Of a stretch of 64,000 nucleotides of DNA, positions 44,125-52,584 are shown piece after piece. Source of the stretch: JAAEPI01 sp965212145. GTDB taxonomy: Bacteria; Bacteroidota; Bacteroidia; Cytophagales; Cyclobacteriaceae. The DNA lies in the NCBI GenBank assembly GCA_965212145.1, contig CBDBUY010000004.1:310001-374000 (forward strand). Direction: 5' to 3'. Each line of letters opens with the position of its first letter. Position 1 is the first letter of the stretch. Position numbers and translations under genes: made by a program. The notes beneath the pieces are model-generated. The model worked only from the letters and a program-made list of their open reading frames with translations, did no database searches and was not told the origin of the DNA.

Positions 44125-46988
44125 ACTGTCTCCACTTCATATGCCTCTACAGGCAGACAACTACACACGAGATTGCGATCACCATACGCATTGTCCACTC
44201 GGCTAACCGAAGGCCAGAACTTGTTTTCTCGCACATAATCAGCAGGGAAGGCTGCTTTCTCTCTCGAATAAGGAAAATCCCAATCGTCAGCCACTAACGT
44301 CCTGTAAGCGTGAGGCGCGTTTTTCAATACATTGTTTTCAGCATCCGCATCTCCTCTGGCTATCTCATCTATTTCGTTTTTGATAGAAATCATGGCCTCA
44401 CAAAACCGATCAAGTTCTTCAGGGACCTCACTTTCCGTTGGTTCTATCATCATGGTGCCTGGGACTGGAAATGAAACGGTTGGCGCATGAAATCCATAGT
44501 CGATTAATCGCTTGGCGATATCCTCTACTTCCACCCCGACCTTCTTGAACTCCCGACAATCCACAATTAACTCGTGGGCATTTCGGCCTTTGTCGTTGGT
44601 ATAGAGAACTGGGAAATGGTCTTCCAATTTTTTGGCTATGTAATTGGCATTCAGAATAGCTAAATTGGTTGCTTCTTCTAGGCCATCGGCTCCCATCATC
44701 GCAATATAAGCGTGTGAAATCGGCAAAATGCTGGCGCTGGAGAAAGGCGCTGCTGACACAGCCGGATTACTATTGAAGTCCGTTATGTGTCCTGGTAAGT
44801 ATGGGGTCAGGTGTTCTGCCACGCCAATGGGTCCCATTCCTGGTCCTCCTCCACCGTGAGGAATGCAAAACGTCTTATGCAAATTCAAGTGGCAAACATC
44901 CGCACCAATAATTCCTGGTGAGGTCAACCCAACTTGTGCATTCATGTTAGCCCCGTCCATATAAACTTGCCCTCCGTTTTCATGAATTATTTGGCAGATC
45001 TCCACAATGGATTCCTCAAAAACCCCATGGGTTGATGGATAGGTCACCATCAAAGCCGCAAGATCATTTGTGTGTTCAGTGGCTTTTGCTTTCAGATCCT
45101 CCACGTCAATATTCCCGTTATCATCGCATTGTACGATCACCACTTTCATACCTGACATCACGGCACTCGCTGGATTCGTCCCGTGCGCTGATGATGGTAT
45201 CAAAGCAACATTCCTGCCCGGCTGTCCAATGCCTTCCAGGTAAGCCTTTATTACCATTAGGCCAGCATATTCTCCTTGTGCTCCGGAATTTGGCTGAAAT
45301 GAGATAGAGTGAAATCCGGTTATTTCTACCAGCCAATCATGGAGCTCGTTTATCAACAATCCATAACCTGCCGCCTGATCCTTGGGAGCAAATGGATGTA
45401 TACTACCGAACTCCGGCCAGGTCACCGGGACCATTTCGGTGGTCGCGTTTAATTTCATGGTACATGACCCAAGCGAGATCATGGAATGGACCAGAGAAAG
45501 GTCTTTGTTCTCGAGCCGTTTCATATACCTGAGCAACTCATGTTCAGAATGAAACTGATTGAAAACCGGGTGTGTCAAGAACTCAGACTTTCTGACCAAT
45601 GAACTTGGGAAGTCAAAGCTTGATTCCTCCTGAATATTAGTTGCAAAAGCATCTCCCAGCCTTGCAAATATTTTCACGACAATATTGGCATCACGCACGG
45701 TGTGAGATTCATCAAAAGAAATTCCCACGCCATCCTCGTAATACCTGAAGTTCATTTCATATTCCTCGCTTAGAGACTTCAAGACCAACATCTGCTCCTG
45801 ATCCAAATCCACTCGGATCGTGTCGAAGAACAACTTATTCTTATTGATAAACCCAAAAGTTTCCAGGACTATGGCCGTTTCCTTAGCAAGACCATGCACT
45901 CTGTTAGCGATTCTCTTTAGACCTTCTCCGCCATGATAAACTGCATACATACCAGCCATCACGGCGAGAAGCACCTGTGACGTGCAGATGTTGGAGGTTG
46001 CTCGCTCGCGCTTGATGTGCTGCTCACGTGTCTGAAGCGCCATTCTGAATGCCGAGTTTCCACTGGCATCCTTTGATGCGCCGATAATCCGTCCAGGTAT
46101 CGCCCTTTTGAAGGATTCTCGTGTTGCAAAAAATGCAGCATGCGGTCCACCATATCCCATTGGAACTCCGAATCTTTGTGAGGTCCCGACAACAACATCC
46201 ACGCCCCATTCACCCGGAGGAGTGAGCAGCGTTAGCGCGAGCAGATCAGTAGCACAGGCCACAAATACCTGGCTCTCTGTTGCCTGCTGTATTAAGGACT
46301 CCCAACTTTCCACTGATCCGGAATTATTCGGGTATTGGAAGAATATTCCAAATACATCCGAGCTAGGTGAGTTAACAGATTTCATGTCTACCACTTCCAC
46401 GTCAATACCGAATGGAAGCGCTCGGGTTTTAATCACGTCAATGGTCTGAGGGTACACCTCACGATCCACCAAAAATTTATTCGCCGTTTTCTTTTCTCCC
46501 TTTCTTTGACCGAAGAGCATAGTCATGGCCTCAGCGGCAGCAGTCGCTTCATCAAGCAGTGAAGCATTGGCTATCTCCATGCCAGTCAAGTCAATGACCA
46601 TAGTTTGGAAGTTCACCAAGGCTTCTAACCTTCCCTGAGCAATCTCAGCCTGATAAGGAGTGTAGGCGGTATACCATCCCGGATTCTCTAAAATATTTCG
46701 TTGGATGACGGCCGGCACGACACAGTTATAATACCCCTGGCCTATGAAGGAATTATAAACCTTGTTCTTTGCAGCAATTTTCCTGAGACGATTGATGTAC
46801 TCAAACTCATTCAAAGCCTCTGGCAAGTCCAGTGGCTTCTTTTTGAGAATCGCTTTGGGAACCGTTTGACTAATTAAATCATCAACTGAATCTACTCCGA
46901 TGTATTTAGCCATTTCATCCACCTGCCTTGGTGATGGACCATTGTGTCTTGAGGAAAATTTTACCCTGTCCTGAAGGTTAATTGCCAT
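44121..46988 (-). CDS. gcvP: Glycine dehydrogenase (decarboxylating), P protein
   Basis: At 955 residues this is the fused single-chain P protein. The N-terminal half has FSSRHNGPSPRQVDEM and YTPYQAEIAQGRLEAL. The C-terminal half has the PLP site LNLHKTFCIPHGGGGPGMGPIGV with the catalytic Lys, and GSCTMKLNATTEM. It decarboxylates glycine and loads the aminomethyl group on GcvH. gcvT is at 8349-9431. It is monocistronic, with a -7 element 31 nt upstream. Confidence 0.97.
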   Translation of the reverse strand: MAINLQDRVKFSSRHNGPSPRQVDEMAKYIGVDSVDDLISQTVPKAILKKKPLDLPEALNEFEYINRLRKIAAKNKVYNSFIGQGYYNCVVPAVIQRNILENPGWYTAYTPYQAEIAQGRLEALVNFQTMVIDLTGMEIANASLLDEATAAAEAMTMLFGQRKGEKKTANKFLVDREVYPQTIDVIKTRALPFGIDVEVVDMKSVNSPSSDVFGIFFQYPNNSGSVESWESLIQQATESQVFVACATDLLALTLLTPPGEWGVDVVVGTSQRFGVPMGYGGPHAAFFATRESFKRAIPGRIIGASKDASGNSAFRMALQTREQHIKRERATSNICTSQVLLAVMAGMYAVYHGGEGLKRIANRVHGLAKETAIVLETFGFINKNKLFFDTIRVDLDQEQMLVLKSLSEEYEMNFRYYEDGVGISFDESHTVRDANIVVKIFARLGDAFATNIQEESSFDFPSSLVRKSEFLTHPVFNQFHSEHELLRYMKRLENKDLSLVHSMISLGSCTMKLNATTEMVPVTWPEFGSIHPFAPKDQAAGYGLLINELHDWLVEITGFHSISFQPNSGAQGEYAGLMVIKAYLEGIGQPGRNVALIPSSAHGTNPASAVMSGMKVVIVQCDDNGNIDVEDLKAKATEHTNDLAALMVTYPSTHGVFEESIVEICQIIHENGGQVYMDGANMNAQVGLTSPGIIGADVCHLNLHKTFCIPHGGGGPGMGPIGVAEHLTPYLPGHITDFNSNPAVSAAPFSSASILPISHAYIAMMGADGLEEATNLAILNANYIAKKLEDHFPVLYTNDKGRNAHELIVDCREFKKVGVEVEDIAKRLIDYGFHAPTVSFPVPGTMMIEPTESEVPEELDRFCEAMISIKNEIDEIARGDADAENNVLKNAPHAYRTLVADDWDFPYSREKAAFPADYVRENKFWPSVSRVDNAYGDRNLVCSCLPVEAYEVETV

Positions 46989-47019
46989 GGGTTAATGTCG
47001 TTAAAAGCCTAAGAATCGG

Positions 47020-47027
47020 CAAAGGTA
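47020..47027 (-). promoter_or_regulatory. -7 element for gcvP
   Basis: The minus strand reads TACCTTTG, an exact TAnnTTTG, with a leader of about 30 nt. Confidence 0.5.
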
Positions 47028-47108
47028 TAACGATATGACCACTAAAATAATCCCACTAAAAAGCTTCTATTTTTCCCTTATTTTGCAGCTTCAAATTAGA
47101 CTTTCCAT

Positions 47109-48551
47109 ATGAAGAAATTAATGACATTTTTAGGCCTCATGATGGCCTTCACAATTCTTGCTCAGGACAAGCAGGCAATCAAGTACGCAAAGACCATTAC
47201 GGAAGCTGATCTTAAGGCACACCTATCCATATTAGCATCAGATGAATATGAAGGTCGCGAGACTGGAAAAAAGGGTGCAAAAATGGCAGCCAAATATATT
47301 TCCGAGCATTTCAAAAGCTTGGGATTTGAAGGTCCTGTGGACGGCTCTTACTATCAGACTTTTGATTTGACCGAATCATCGATTGGAGCTAATTACTTCA
47401 AAAAAGGAGATGAAGTAATGACCGGGTTTGAGGATTTCATTTATTACTCACGCGCTGAAACATCGGGTGAAGAGTATGTGAAAATTGTTATGGCCGATGA
47501 TGAAGATAAGATGATGGACAAATACAGTGGTGCATATGTAGCCTACAAAGTGGAAAAACTTGGCGGTCTTCAAAAACGCATCGAAAAGGCCATGGAAGCT
47601 GGCGCAGAAGGCGCAATGGTAGTCATTACAAACGACGATGAATTTGGATCTGTCATGGGCCGATACGGACCATACCTTAAAAGACCAGGTCTTGGACTTA
47701 AAAAAAGGGACAACTCCAGCGATAAAATGATAATTGGCGGCAAAGACTTGGCGGCATGGTTATTTGGGAAGGCTTTCAACGAAATAAATGGGGGGGATAT
47801 GACCACTGTCATTTTCAATGCCGATTACTTGGACAAGCCTGTTTCTACAGAAAATGTTTTGGGTTATCTAAAAGGATCAGAAAAACCTGATGAAGTGGTA
47901 ATCATCACTTCTCACTACGATCATGTTGGAATTATCAATGGTGAAATCCACAATGGAGCCGATGATGATGGTTCTGGAACTGTGACTGTTTTAGAAATCG
48001 CTGAAGCATTCGCAAAAGCCAAGGCGAAGAAAAAAGGGCCAAAAAGAAGCATCCTTTTCATGACCGTGACGGGTGAAGAAAAAGGGTTGCTAGGGTCGCA
48101 ATACTACACGGATATGGATCCAATCTTTCCACTGGAGAATACCGTGACCAACCTCAACATTGATATGGTTGGAAGAGTGGATGATGCCCACAAGGACACA
48201 CCTAACTACGTGTACTTGATCGGTTCAGACAAGTTATCTCAAGAACTACACGATCTTTCTGAGGAGGTGAGAGAAACGTACAACAAAGACTTTACGTTTG
48301 ACTACACGTACAATGACGAGAATGACCCGAACAGATTCTACTACAGATCGGATCATTACAACTTCGCCAAAAACAATGTCCCGATCATCTTCTACTTCAA
48401 TGGAACTCATGAAGATTACCATCAGCCGACTGACACAGTTGATAAAATCAATTTTGACATCATGGAGAACCGAGCTCGATTGATTTTCCACACAGCCTGG
48501 GAAGTCGCCAATCGCGACGGGAGGATACGAGCCGATAAGCTGGACAAATAA
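47109..48551 (+). CDS. Secreted M28-family metallopeptidase
   Basis: The 480-residue protein has a signal peptide (KLMTFLGLMMAFTILAQ), an inserted PA-type domain around residues 110-250, and an M28 zinc-peptidase domain. Metal ligands are visible in SHYDHVG, NGADDDGSGT, TGEEKGLLGS, NIDMVGR and the final YRSDHYNF. It is expected to be an aminopeptidase acting in the periplasm or outside the cell. It is divergent from gcvP and ends at a strong terminator. Confidence 0.92.
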   Translation: MKKLMTFLGLMMAFTILAQDKQAIKYAKTITEADLKAHLSILASDEYEGRETGKKGAKMAAKYISEHFKSLGFEGPVDGSYYQTFDLTESSIGANYFKKGDEVMTGFEDFIYYSRAETSGEEYVKIVMADDEDKMMDKYSGAYVAYKVEKLGGLQKRIEKAMEAGAEGAMVVITNDDEFGSVMGRYGPYLKRPGLGLKKRDNSSDKMIIGGKDLAAWLFGKAFNEINGGDMTTVIFNADYLDKPVSTENVLGYLKGSEKPDEVVIITSHYDHVGIINGEIHNGADDDGSGTVTVLEIAEAFAKAKAKKKGPKRSILFMTVTGEEKGLLGSQYYTDMDPIFPLENTVTNLNIDMVGRVDDAHKDTPNYVYLIGSDKLSQELHDLSEEVRETYNKDFTFDYTYNDENDPNRFYYRSDHYNFAKNNVPIIFYFNGTHEDYHQPTDTVDKINFDIMENRARLIFHTAWEVANRDGRIRADKLDK

Positions 48552-48560
48552 TTAAAAATT

Positions 48561-48586
48561 AAGGGATGGGAAACCATCCCTTTTTT
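48561..48586 (+). terminator. Terminator of the M28 peptidase gene
   Basis: AAGGGATGG pairs with CCATCCCTT around a GAAA loop, 9 perfect pairs, followed by T residues. Confidence 0.9.
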
Positions 48587-48619
48587 AATGATCAATTTGA
48601 ATTGGTTAAACTTTGTAGC

Positions 48620-49957
48620 ATGAGAAAAACTTACTTGATCAAGGGAGCTGAAATCGTCAACGAAGGAAAACGATTCCACGGAGATATGCTGATTTCTAAT
48701 GGTCGAATTGAAAAAATTGGTACGGAAATCCAATCACCTTCGGCAGAAGAAATAAATGCGGATGGCCTGATCTTAATGCCTGGAGTGATCGATGATCAAG
48801 TTCATTTCAGAGAGCCCGGTCTGATCCACAAGGCGGAAATTTTTACCGAGTCAAGAGCCGCGGTTGCCGGGGGCATAACATCCTACATGGAAATGCCCAA
48901 CGTCATTCCTCAGACGGTAACCCAAGAACTTCTGGAGGCGAAGTATCAATTAGGAGCTGGGAAATCCCTGGCCAATTATTCCTTTTTCATGGGGTCAACA
49001 AATTCCAACCTGGACGAGGTTTTGAAAACTGACCCTCAGAAAGTTTGTGGGGTTAAAATCTTCATGGGTTCCTCCACTGGAGATATGCTGGTGGATGATC
49101 AAAAAACTCTCGAAGCTGTTTTTTCACAGTCGCCGATGCTCATCGCTACGCATTGTGAGGATGAGGAAACGATCAGAGCCAATACTGCGGAATACATTGA
49201 CAAGTTTGGTGATGACATTCCAATAAAATACCACCCGATCATACGAAGTAGAGAAGCGTGTTATCTTTCCTCCTCCATGGCCGTTGAACTGGCCAAGAAA
49301 TGCGATACTCGGTTGCACATCCTACACATTTCAACAAAGGAAGAAACACAGCTATTCGACAACACAATTCCATTGGCTGAAAAAAGAATCACATCGGAGG
49401 CCTGCGTTCATCATCTCTGGTTCTCGGATGAAGATTACGAAAAGAAAGGGACACTGATCAAGTGGAATCCTGCAGTCAAAGAAGCTACGGATAGAGATGG
49501 TATTTGGGCTGCCTTATTAGAGGATCGGATAGATGTGGTGGCGACCGATCACGCACCTCACACGCTAGAAGAAAAACAGAACCCGTACACGAAAGCACCT
49601 TCTGGGGGGCCTTTGGTTCAACACGCACTGCAGTCCATGATTGAGCATTATAAAAATGGCAGACTAAGCCTGGAGAAGCTGGTTGAAAAAATGTGTCACG
49701 CGCCTGCCGAGTGTTTTCAACTTGCCGAGAGAGGTTACATCCGTGAAGGCTATTGGGCGGATCTGGTTTTGGTGGACATGAATTCTTCCGAAACAGTGGA
49801 TAAGTCAAACATCCTTTACAAGTGCGGGTGGTCGCCTTTTGAAGACACGATCTTTAGCTCTGAGATTCAGGCTACATTCATATCCGGGCACTTAGCATAT
49901 CACGAGAAGAAATTCGATGATTCCATTCCGGGAGAGCGATTACTTTTTGATCGATAG
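48620..49957 (+). CDS. pyrC: Dihydroorotase
   Basis: I start at ATG 48620 (MRKTYLIKGAEIVNEG), 445 residues. An earlier in-frame codon lies in the preceding terminator and is discarded. The amidohydrolase barrel shows GVIDDQVHFREPG, KIFMGSSTG with the bridging Lys, THCEDEETI, LHILHIS and VATDHAPHTLEEK. It closes carbamoyl aspartate to dihydroorotate in pyrimidine synthesis. The usual H-x-H after the first strand reads Q-V-H, so one metal ligand is Gln. I recall similar Q-x-H in other Bacteroidota enzymes, so it is probably a lineage trait. An AAACTTTG element lies just upstream. Confidence 0.93.
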   Translation: MRKTYLIKGAEIVNEGKRFHGDMLISNGRIEKIGTEIQSPSAEEINADGLILMPGVIDDQVHFREPGLIHKAEIFTESRAAVAGGITSYMEMPNVIPQTVTQELLEAKYQLGAGKSLANYSFFMGSTNSNLDEVLKTDPQKVCGVKIFMGSSTGDMLVDDQKTLEAVFSQSPMLIATHCEDEETIRANTAEYIDKFGDDIPIKYHPIIRSREACYLSSSMAVELAKKCDTRLHILHISTKEETQLFDNTIPLAEKRITSEACVHHLWFSDEDYEKKGTLIKWNPAVKEATDRDGIWAALLEDRIDVVATDHAPHTLEEKQNPYTKAPSGGPLVQHALQSMIEHYKNGRLSLEKLVEKMCHAPAECFQLAERGYIREGYWADLVLVDMNSSETVDKSNILYKCGWSPFEDTIFSSEIQATFISGHLAYHEKKFDDSIPGERLLFDR

Positions 49958-49982
49958 TTCTTCCAAAATACAAGAATGCATT

Positions 49983-49990
49983 TAGATTTG
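49983..49990 (+). promoter_or_regulatory. -7 element for tRNA-His
   Basis: TAGATTTG is an exact TAnnTTTG, 32 nt before the tRNA 5' end. Confidence 0.5.
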
Positions 49991-50022
49991 CACTCCGTTT
50001 TGGGATTCATCCAAAACAACAT

Positions 50023-50100
50023 GGTGGTTGTAGCTCAGTTGGTTAGAGCATCGGTTTGTGGTACCGAGGGTCGTGGGTTCGAATCCCATCTTCCACCCCA
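50023..50100 (+). tRNA. tRNA-His (GTG anticodon)
   Basis: The cloverleaf folds with D stem GCTC/GAGC, anticodon stem TCGGT/ACCGA with loop TTGTGGT (anticodon GTG), and T arm GTGGG-TTCGAAT-CCCAT. C73 opposite an encoded G-1 marks it as tRNA-His, and CCA is encoded. The acceptor stem GTGGTTG/CTTCCAC has two adjacent T-T mismatches at 5-68 and 6-67, which is unusual. G-1 is included as the first base. Confidence 0.95.
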
Positions 50101-50109
50101 AAATAAGTT

Positions 50110-50137
50110 AAGCCCTCATTTAAGAGGGCTTTTTTTG
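50110..50137 (+). terminator. Terminator after tRNA-His
   Basis: AGCCCTC and GAGGGCT form a 7-bp stem (8 with flanking A-T) around a short loop, followed by seven T. Confidence 0.85.
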
Positions 50138-50218
50138 TTATTGCCAATCTAGATGAAATTGCTGTTCATATCGCTGTTTTGGTCTGTTTGTCTGCATTCT
50201 CCTTGAGCCGGAGTGGCT

Positions 50219-50574
50219 GTCCTTTTGCCTTGATGCAAAAGGACGAAAAAATCAAGGCTGTATGAAAAAGGCTAAAATCCTTCATTTCGCCTGAACTCCG
50301 GCAATCGGCCAGCGCACCCCTACCATGGGCCGTAGTTCTGCTGGCTTTATTTCAGGATTTTCTTTACGCCCTTTTCATAAGGCCATTCCTTCGCGCCTTT
50401 GCGCGATTGGGTAGAACCCTTATGAGTGTTTTGGCCCTTAAGGCCATTGGAAATAATGATCGGTGCGGCTGGAGGCCAGCATGCCCGGGAGTGTACGGGC
50501 CATGTGCGGGTGATAGGTGATTATGCTGGCTTGATTTTTCTTTGCTTCGTTTCTTTTCATCTAAGGAAAAGAAA
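50219..50574. repeat. Noncoding element of inverted hairpin modules
   Basis: This gene-free stretch is framed by two related modules in opposite orientation. On the left, GTCCTTTTGC (50219-50228) pairs perfectly with GCAAAAGGAC (50235-50244), and is followed by GAAAAAATCAAGGC. On the right, GGCTTGATTTTTC (50528-50540) is followed by the hairpin TTTCTTTTC (50550-50558) and GAAAAGAAA (50566-50574). Inside, ATGAAAAAGGCTAAAATCC at about 50262-50280 is inverted relative to GGATTTT...CTTTTCATA at 50355-50379. The segment with CATGGGCCGTA near 50324-50334 is inverted relative to TACGGGCCATG near 50494-50504. The whole therefore folds as a long imperfect hairpin. The flanks 50138-50218 and 50575-50692 show no gene. 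It is probably a dispersed repeat family, which copy counting would settle. Confidence 0.65.
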
Positions 50575-50692
50575 TGAAGGAGCCGCCCGGCGATTGAGGG
50601 TTTGAAATAATGTTTTATGAAACCCTTCATCACCATATCGCTTATCATCCTCTTTGAGCCCACGCTCAGTGCTTTTTTACTATTTTGCCGCC

Positions 50693-51466
50693 ATGTCTGA
50701 AAATGCGAAGACCTGTATTAACTGCGACCGTGAGGTAGATTCTAATTTTTGCCCGGATTGTGGACAAAAATCCAAGGTACTGCCGATAACCTGGAAAGGA
50801 CTTATAAAGGAATTATCATCCAGATGGCTTGGTCTGGACAATAAGATTGCCAGAACATTCACCAGCCTCTGGATCCACCCGAAGAAAGTCATTGAGGGAT
50901 ATCTGGAGGGTAACAGAGTGAAGTATATCGGGCCATTGTCTTATCTGGTCGTGATGTCCGCATTATACATCTTTAGCTTTAGCATTTTCGGTGTGACTAC
51001 CGAGGAGTTTCTGGCAGATACTTCTAAAACCTTTCAGCCCGAAGAGGTAGATCAGAACCAGCAAAAATTCATGCAGGATACCATGGGAGCATTTGCTCAG
51101 AACATGCGACTAATGGTCGGTGCGTTAATTCCCTTCATGGCATTGAGCCTGATTATATTCTACGAAAAGAGAAATTATTTGCAGAATTTTCTCGTCATTT
51201 CATACCTCACCAGCCAGATGCTCTGGTTAAGTATTCTGGCCATAGCCATTTTCGCCATTACCGGCTACAACCCTCAGTTCGTGGGGCTTGCAATTAACAT
51301 AACTTATTACGTTTGGGTCATTGGATCCATCAACCCACAGGAAAATAAGTTTATCACATTTTTTAAGGCATTTTGGGCCTGGGTAATTGGTTACATCTTT
51401 TTTATGATCGTTGTTGGAGTGCTGTCGTTTATTTATGCCATCGTCCTCCTGACATCCGCTGGTTAA
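50693..51466 (+). CDS. DUF3667 membrane protein with N-terminal zinc ribbon
   Basis: Starting at ATG 50693 gives 257 residues. A zinc ribbon (CINCDREVDSNFCPDCGQ) is followed by a soluble linker with IARTFTSLWIHPKKVIEGYLEGNR, the DUF3667 signature, and then about five membrane segments. It resembles the bacterial zinc-ribbon membrane proteins whose role is unknown. A degenerate TA-rich element before TTTTG lies at about 50678-50687, some 5 nt from the ATG. Confidence 0.85.
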   Translation: MSENAKTCINCDREVDSNFCPDCGQKSKVLPITWKGLIKELSSRWLGLDNKIARTFTSLWIHPKKVIEGYLEGNRVKYIGPLSYLVVMSALYIFSFSIFGVTTEEFLADTSKTFQPEEVDQNQQKFMQDTMGAFAQNMRLMVGALIPFMALSLIIFYEKRNYLQNFLVISYLTSQMLWLSILAIAIFAITGYNPQFVGLAINITYYVWVIGSINPQENKFITFFKAFWAWVIGYIFFMIVVGVLSFIYAIVLLTSAG

Positions 51467-51521
51467 AAATTGTAAACTTTTTAACCTTTTCCTCGTTATT
51501 CCGTTTCTTTACGGAAACACC

Positions 51522-51836
51522 ATAATCCTGAAATCACTTTCCCCCATATTTCTCATTCTATTTTTAGTTGCCTCGTACGCGGTATCGGCTGATACAGGAG
51601 GAACTGAAAAGGATAAAAAAGAGAAAGAAAAAACCGAGTTAACTACGGAGGGTGAGGAACAAAAGCAACAGGAGAAGGATAAAAAGGAGAGCGATGAACC
51701 TAAGCAGGAAAAGCTAGACCAGCAAGATTCCACTTCTCACTCCATGAACAAGCTCAATTTCGTTTTTTACTTTATCTACAAGTACAAATACAGTTCCCCG
51801 GGAGAGACAATAAAGAGATTGTTTGAAATGGACTGA
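51522..51836 (+). CDS. Small secreted Lys/Glu-rich ORF lacking a standard start codon
   Basis: The frame encodes ILKSLSPIFLILFLVASYAVSA, a convincing signal peptide, then a highly charged low-complexity region (EKDKKEKEKTEL). A conserved-looking tail follows (MNKLNFVFYFIYKYKYSS, then ETIKRLFEMD). No ATG, GTG or TTG lies in the right place. The best position is ATA at 51522 (or CTG 51528), so an ATG-to-ATA change or a non-canonical start is needed. About 104 residues. The minus-strand ORF here is its composition shadow. It fills the gap between DUF3667 and hisA. Coding status is moderately supported by the signal peptide; function is unknown. Confidence 0.45.
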   Translation: MILKSLSPIFLILFLVASYAVSADTGGTEKDKKEKEKTELTTEGEEQKQQEKDKKESDEPKQEKLDQQDSTSHSMNKLNFVFYFIYKYKYSSPGETIKRLFEMD

Positions 51837-51839
51837 GTG

Positions 51840-52565
51840 CTACCGCACGAACGCTTCAATATCTTCCAGCGTAATCTTCCCTTCATAAAAAGCCCTGCCG
51901 AAAATAGCCCCGTACACGCCCATGTCTTGAAGGGCCTTGATATCATCGATGGATCGAATTCCCCCGCTGGCATAAATGCAGATACCGGAAAATTCTTTCA
52001 TGATTTCAGCATATAAATCGAGTGCCGGCCCCTCCAATACTCCATCCTTAGAAATTTCAGTTGACTTGAGGTATTTCAAGCCACGGTCGTAAAAGTGACC
52101 GACGTGCTCAATGAGTCTGCGTTTGGTTTCTTTTTGCCAGCCTCCTACTCTTAAAAATCCATTTTGAACGTCGGCACTGAGCATGATTTTCTCACGACCA
52201 TAAGAGATCAACCAGTCTGAAAACAAATCCTGATTAGTTACGGAGACGGTGGCAGCTGTGACTGAATTAGCTCCATGTTCAAATGCCTTCCCGATATCGC
52301 CATCAGTTTGAATTCCTCCAGCAAAATTCACATCCATATTGCAGTACCCTCGAATCAATTGTAGGGTCTCGTAGTTCTTTGGAGAGCCTCGGCGTGCTCC
52401 GTCCAAATCGACCAAATGAATCTGTCGAATTCCGTGATCCTCGAACTGAGTAGCTACCTCAATGGGACTGACGTCATATACTTTTTCTGACTCATAATCT
52501 CCTTGCTTGAGTCGGGCGGTTCGCCCATTGATCACCGAAATAGATGGCAACAACTGCATACTCAA
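51840..52565 (-). CDS. hisA: HisA-like TIM-barrel protein lacking one catalytic Asp
   Basis: The 241-residue protein aligns along its length with HisA: LLPSISVINGRTARLKQGDY, HLVDLDGARRG, FAGGIQTD, ASGGIRSIDDIKAL and GAIFGRAFYEGK. HisA isomerises ProFAR to PRFAR in histidine synthesis using two Asp. The first, in the family motif P-A-hydrophobic-D, is Ser10 here (PSIS). The second is retained as Asp132 in ADVQNG. Both half-barrel phosphate sites are present. No other his gene is in the window. It may be a paralogue with another role, or an isomerase with altered chemistry; I cannot tell which. Confidence 0.8.
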   Translation of the reverse strand: MSMQLLPSISVINGRTARLKQGDYESEKVYDVSPIEVATQFEDHGIRQIHLVDLDGARRGSPKNYETLQLIRGYCNMDVNFAGGIQTDGDIGKAFEHGANSVTAATVSVTNQDLFSDWLISYGREKIMLSADVQNGFLRVGGWQKETKRRLIEHVGHFYDRGLKYLKSTEISKDGVLEGPALDLYAEIMKEFSGICIYASGGIRSIDDIKALQDMGVYGAIFGRAFYEGKITLEDIEAFVR

Positions 52566-52584
52566 ATATACAGCAACATTGAGA

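Noticed and set aside
50364..50663. 99-residue minus-strand ORF in the tRNA-His downstream region
   Set aside because: It lies across the inverted hairpin modules, has no signal, domain or ribosome-site support, and its sequence follows the palindromic arms; treated as part of the repeat.
51509..51733. Minus-strand Ser/Phe-rich ORF
   Set aside because: Its composition is the antisense image of the Lys/Glu-rich plus-strand ORF, which has a signal peptide.
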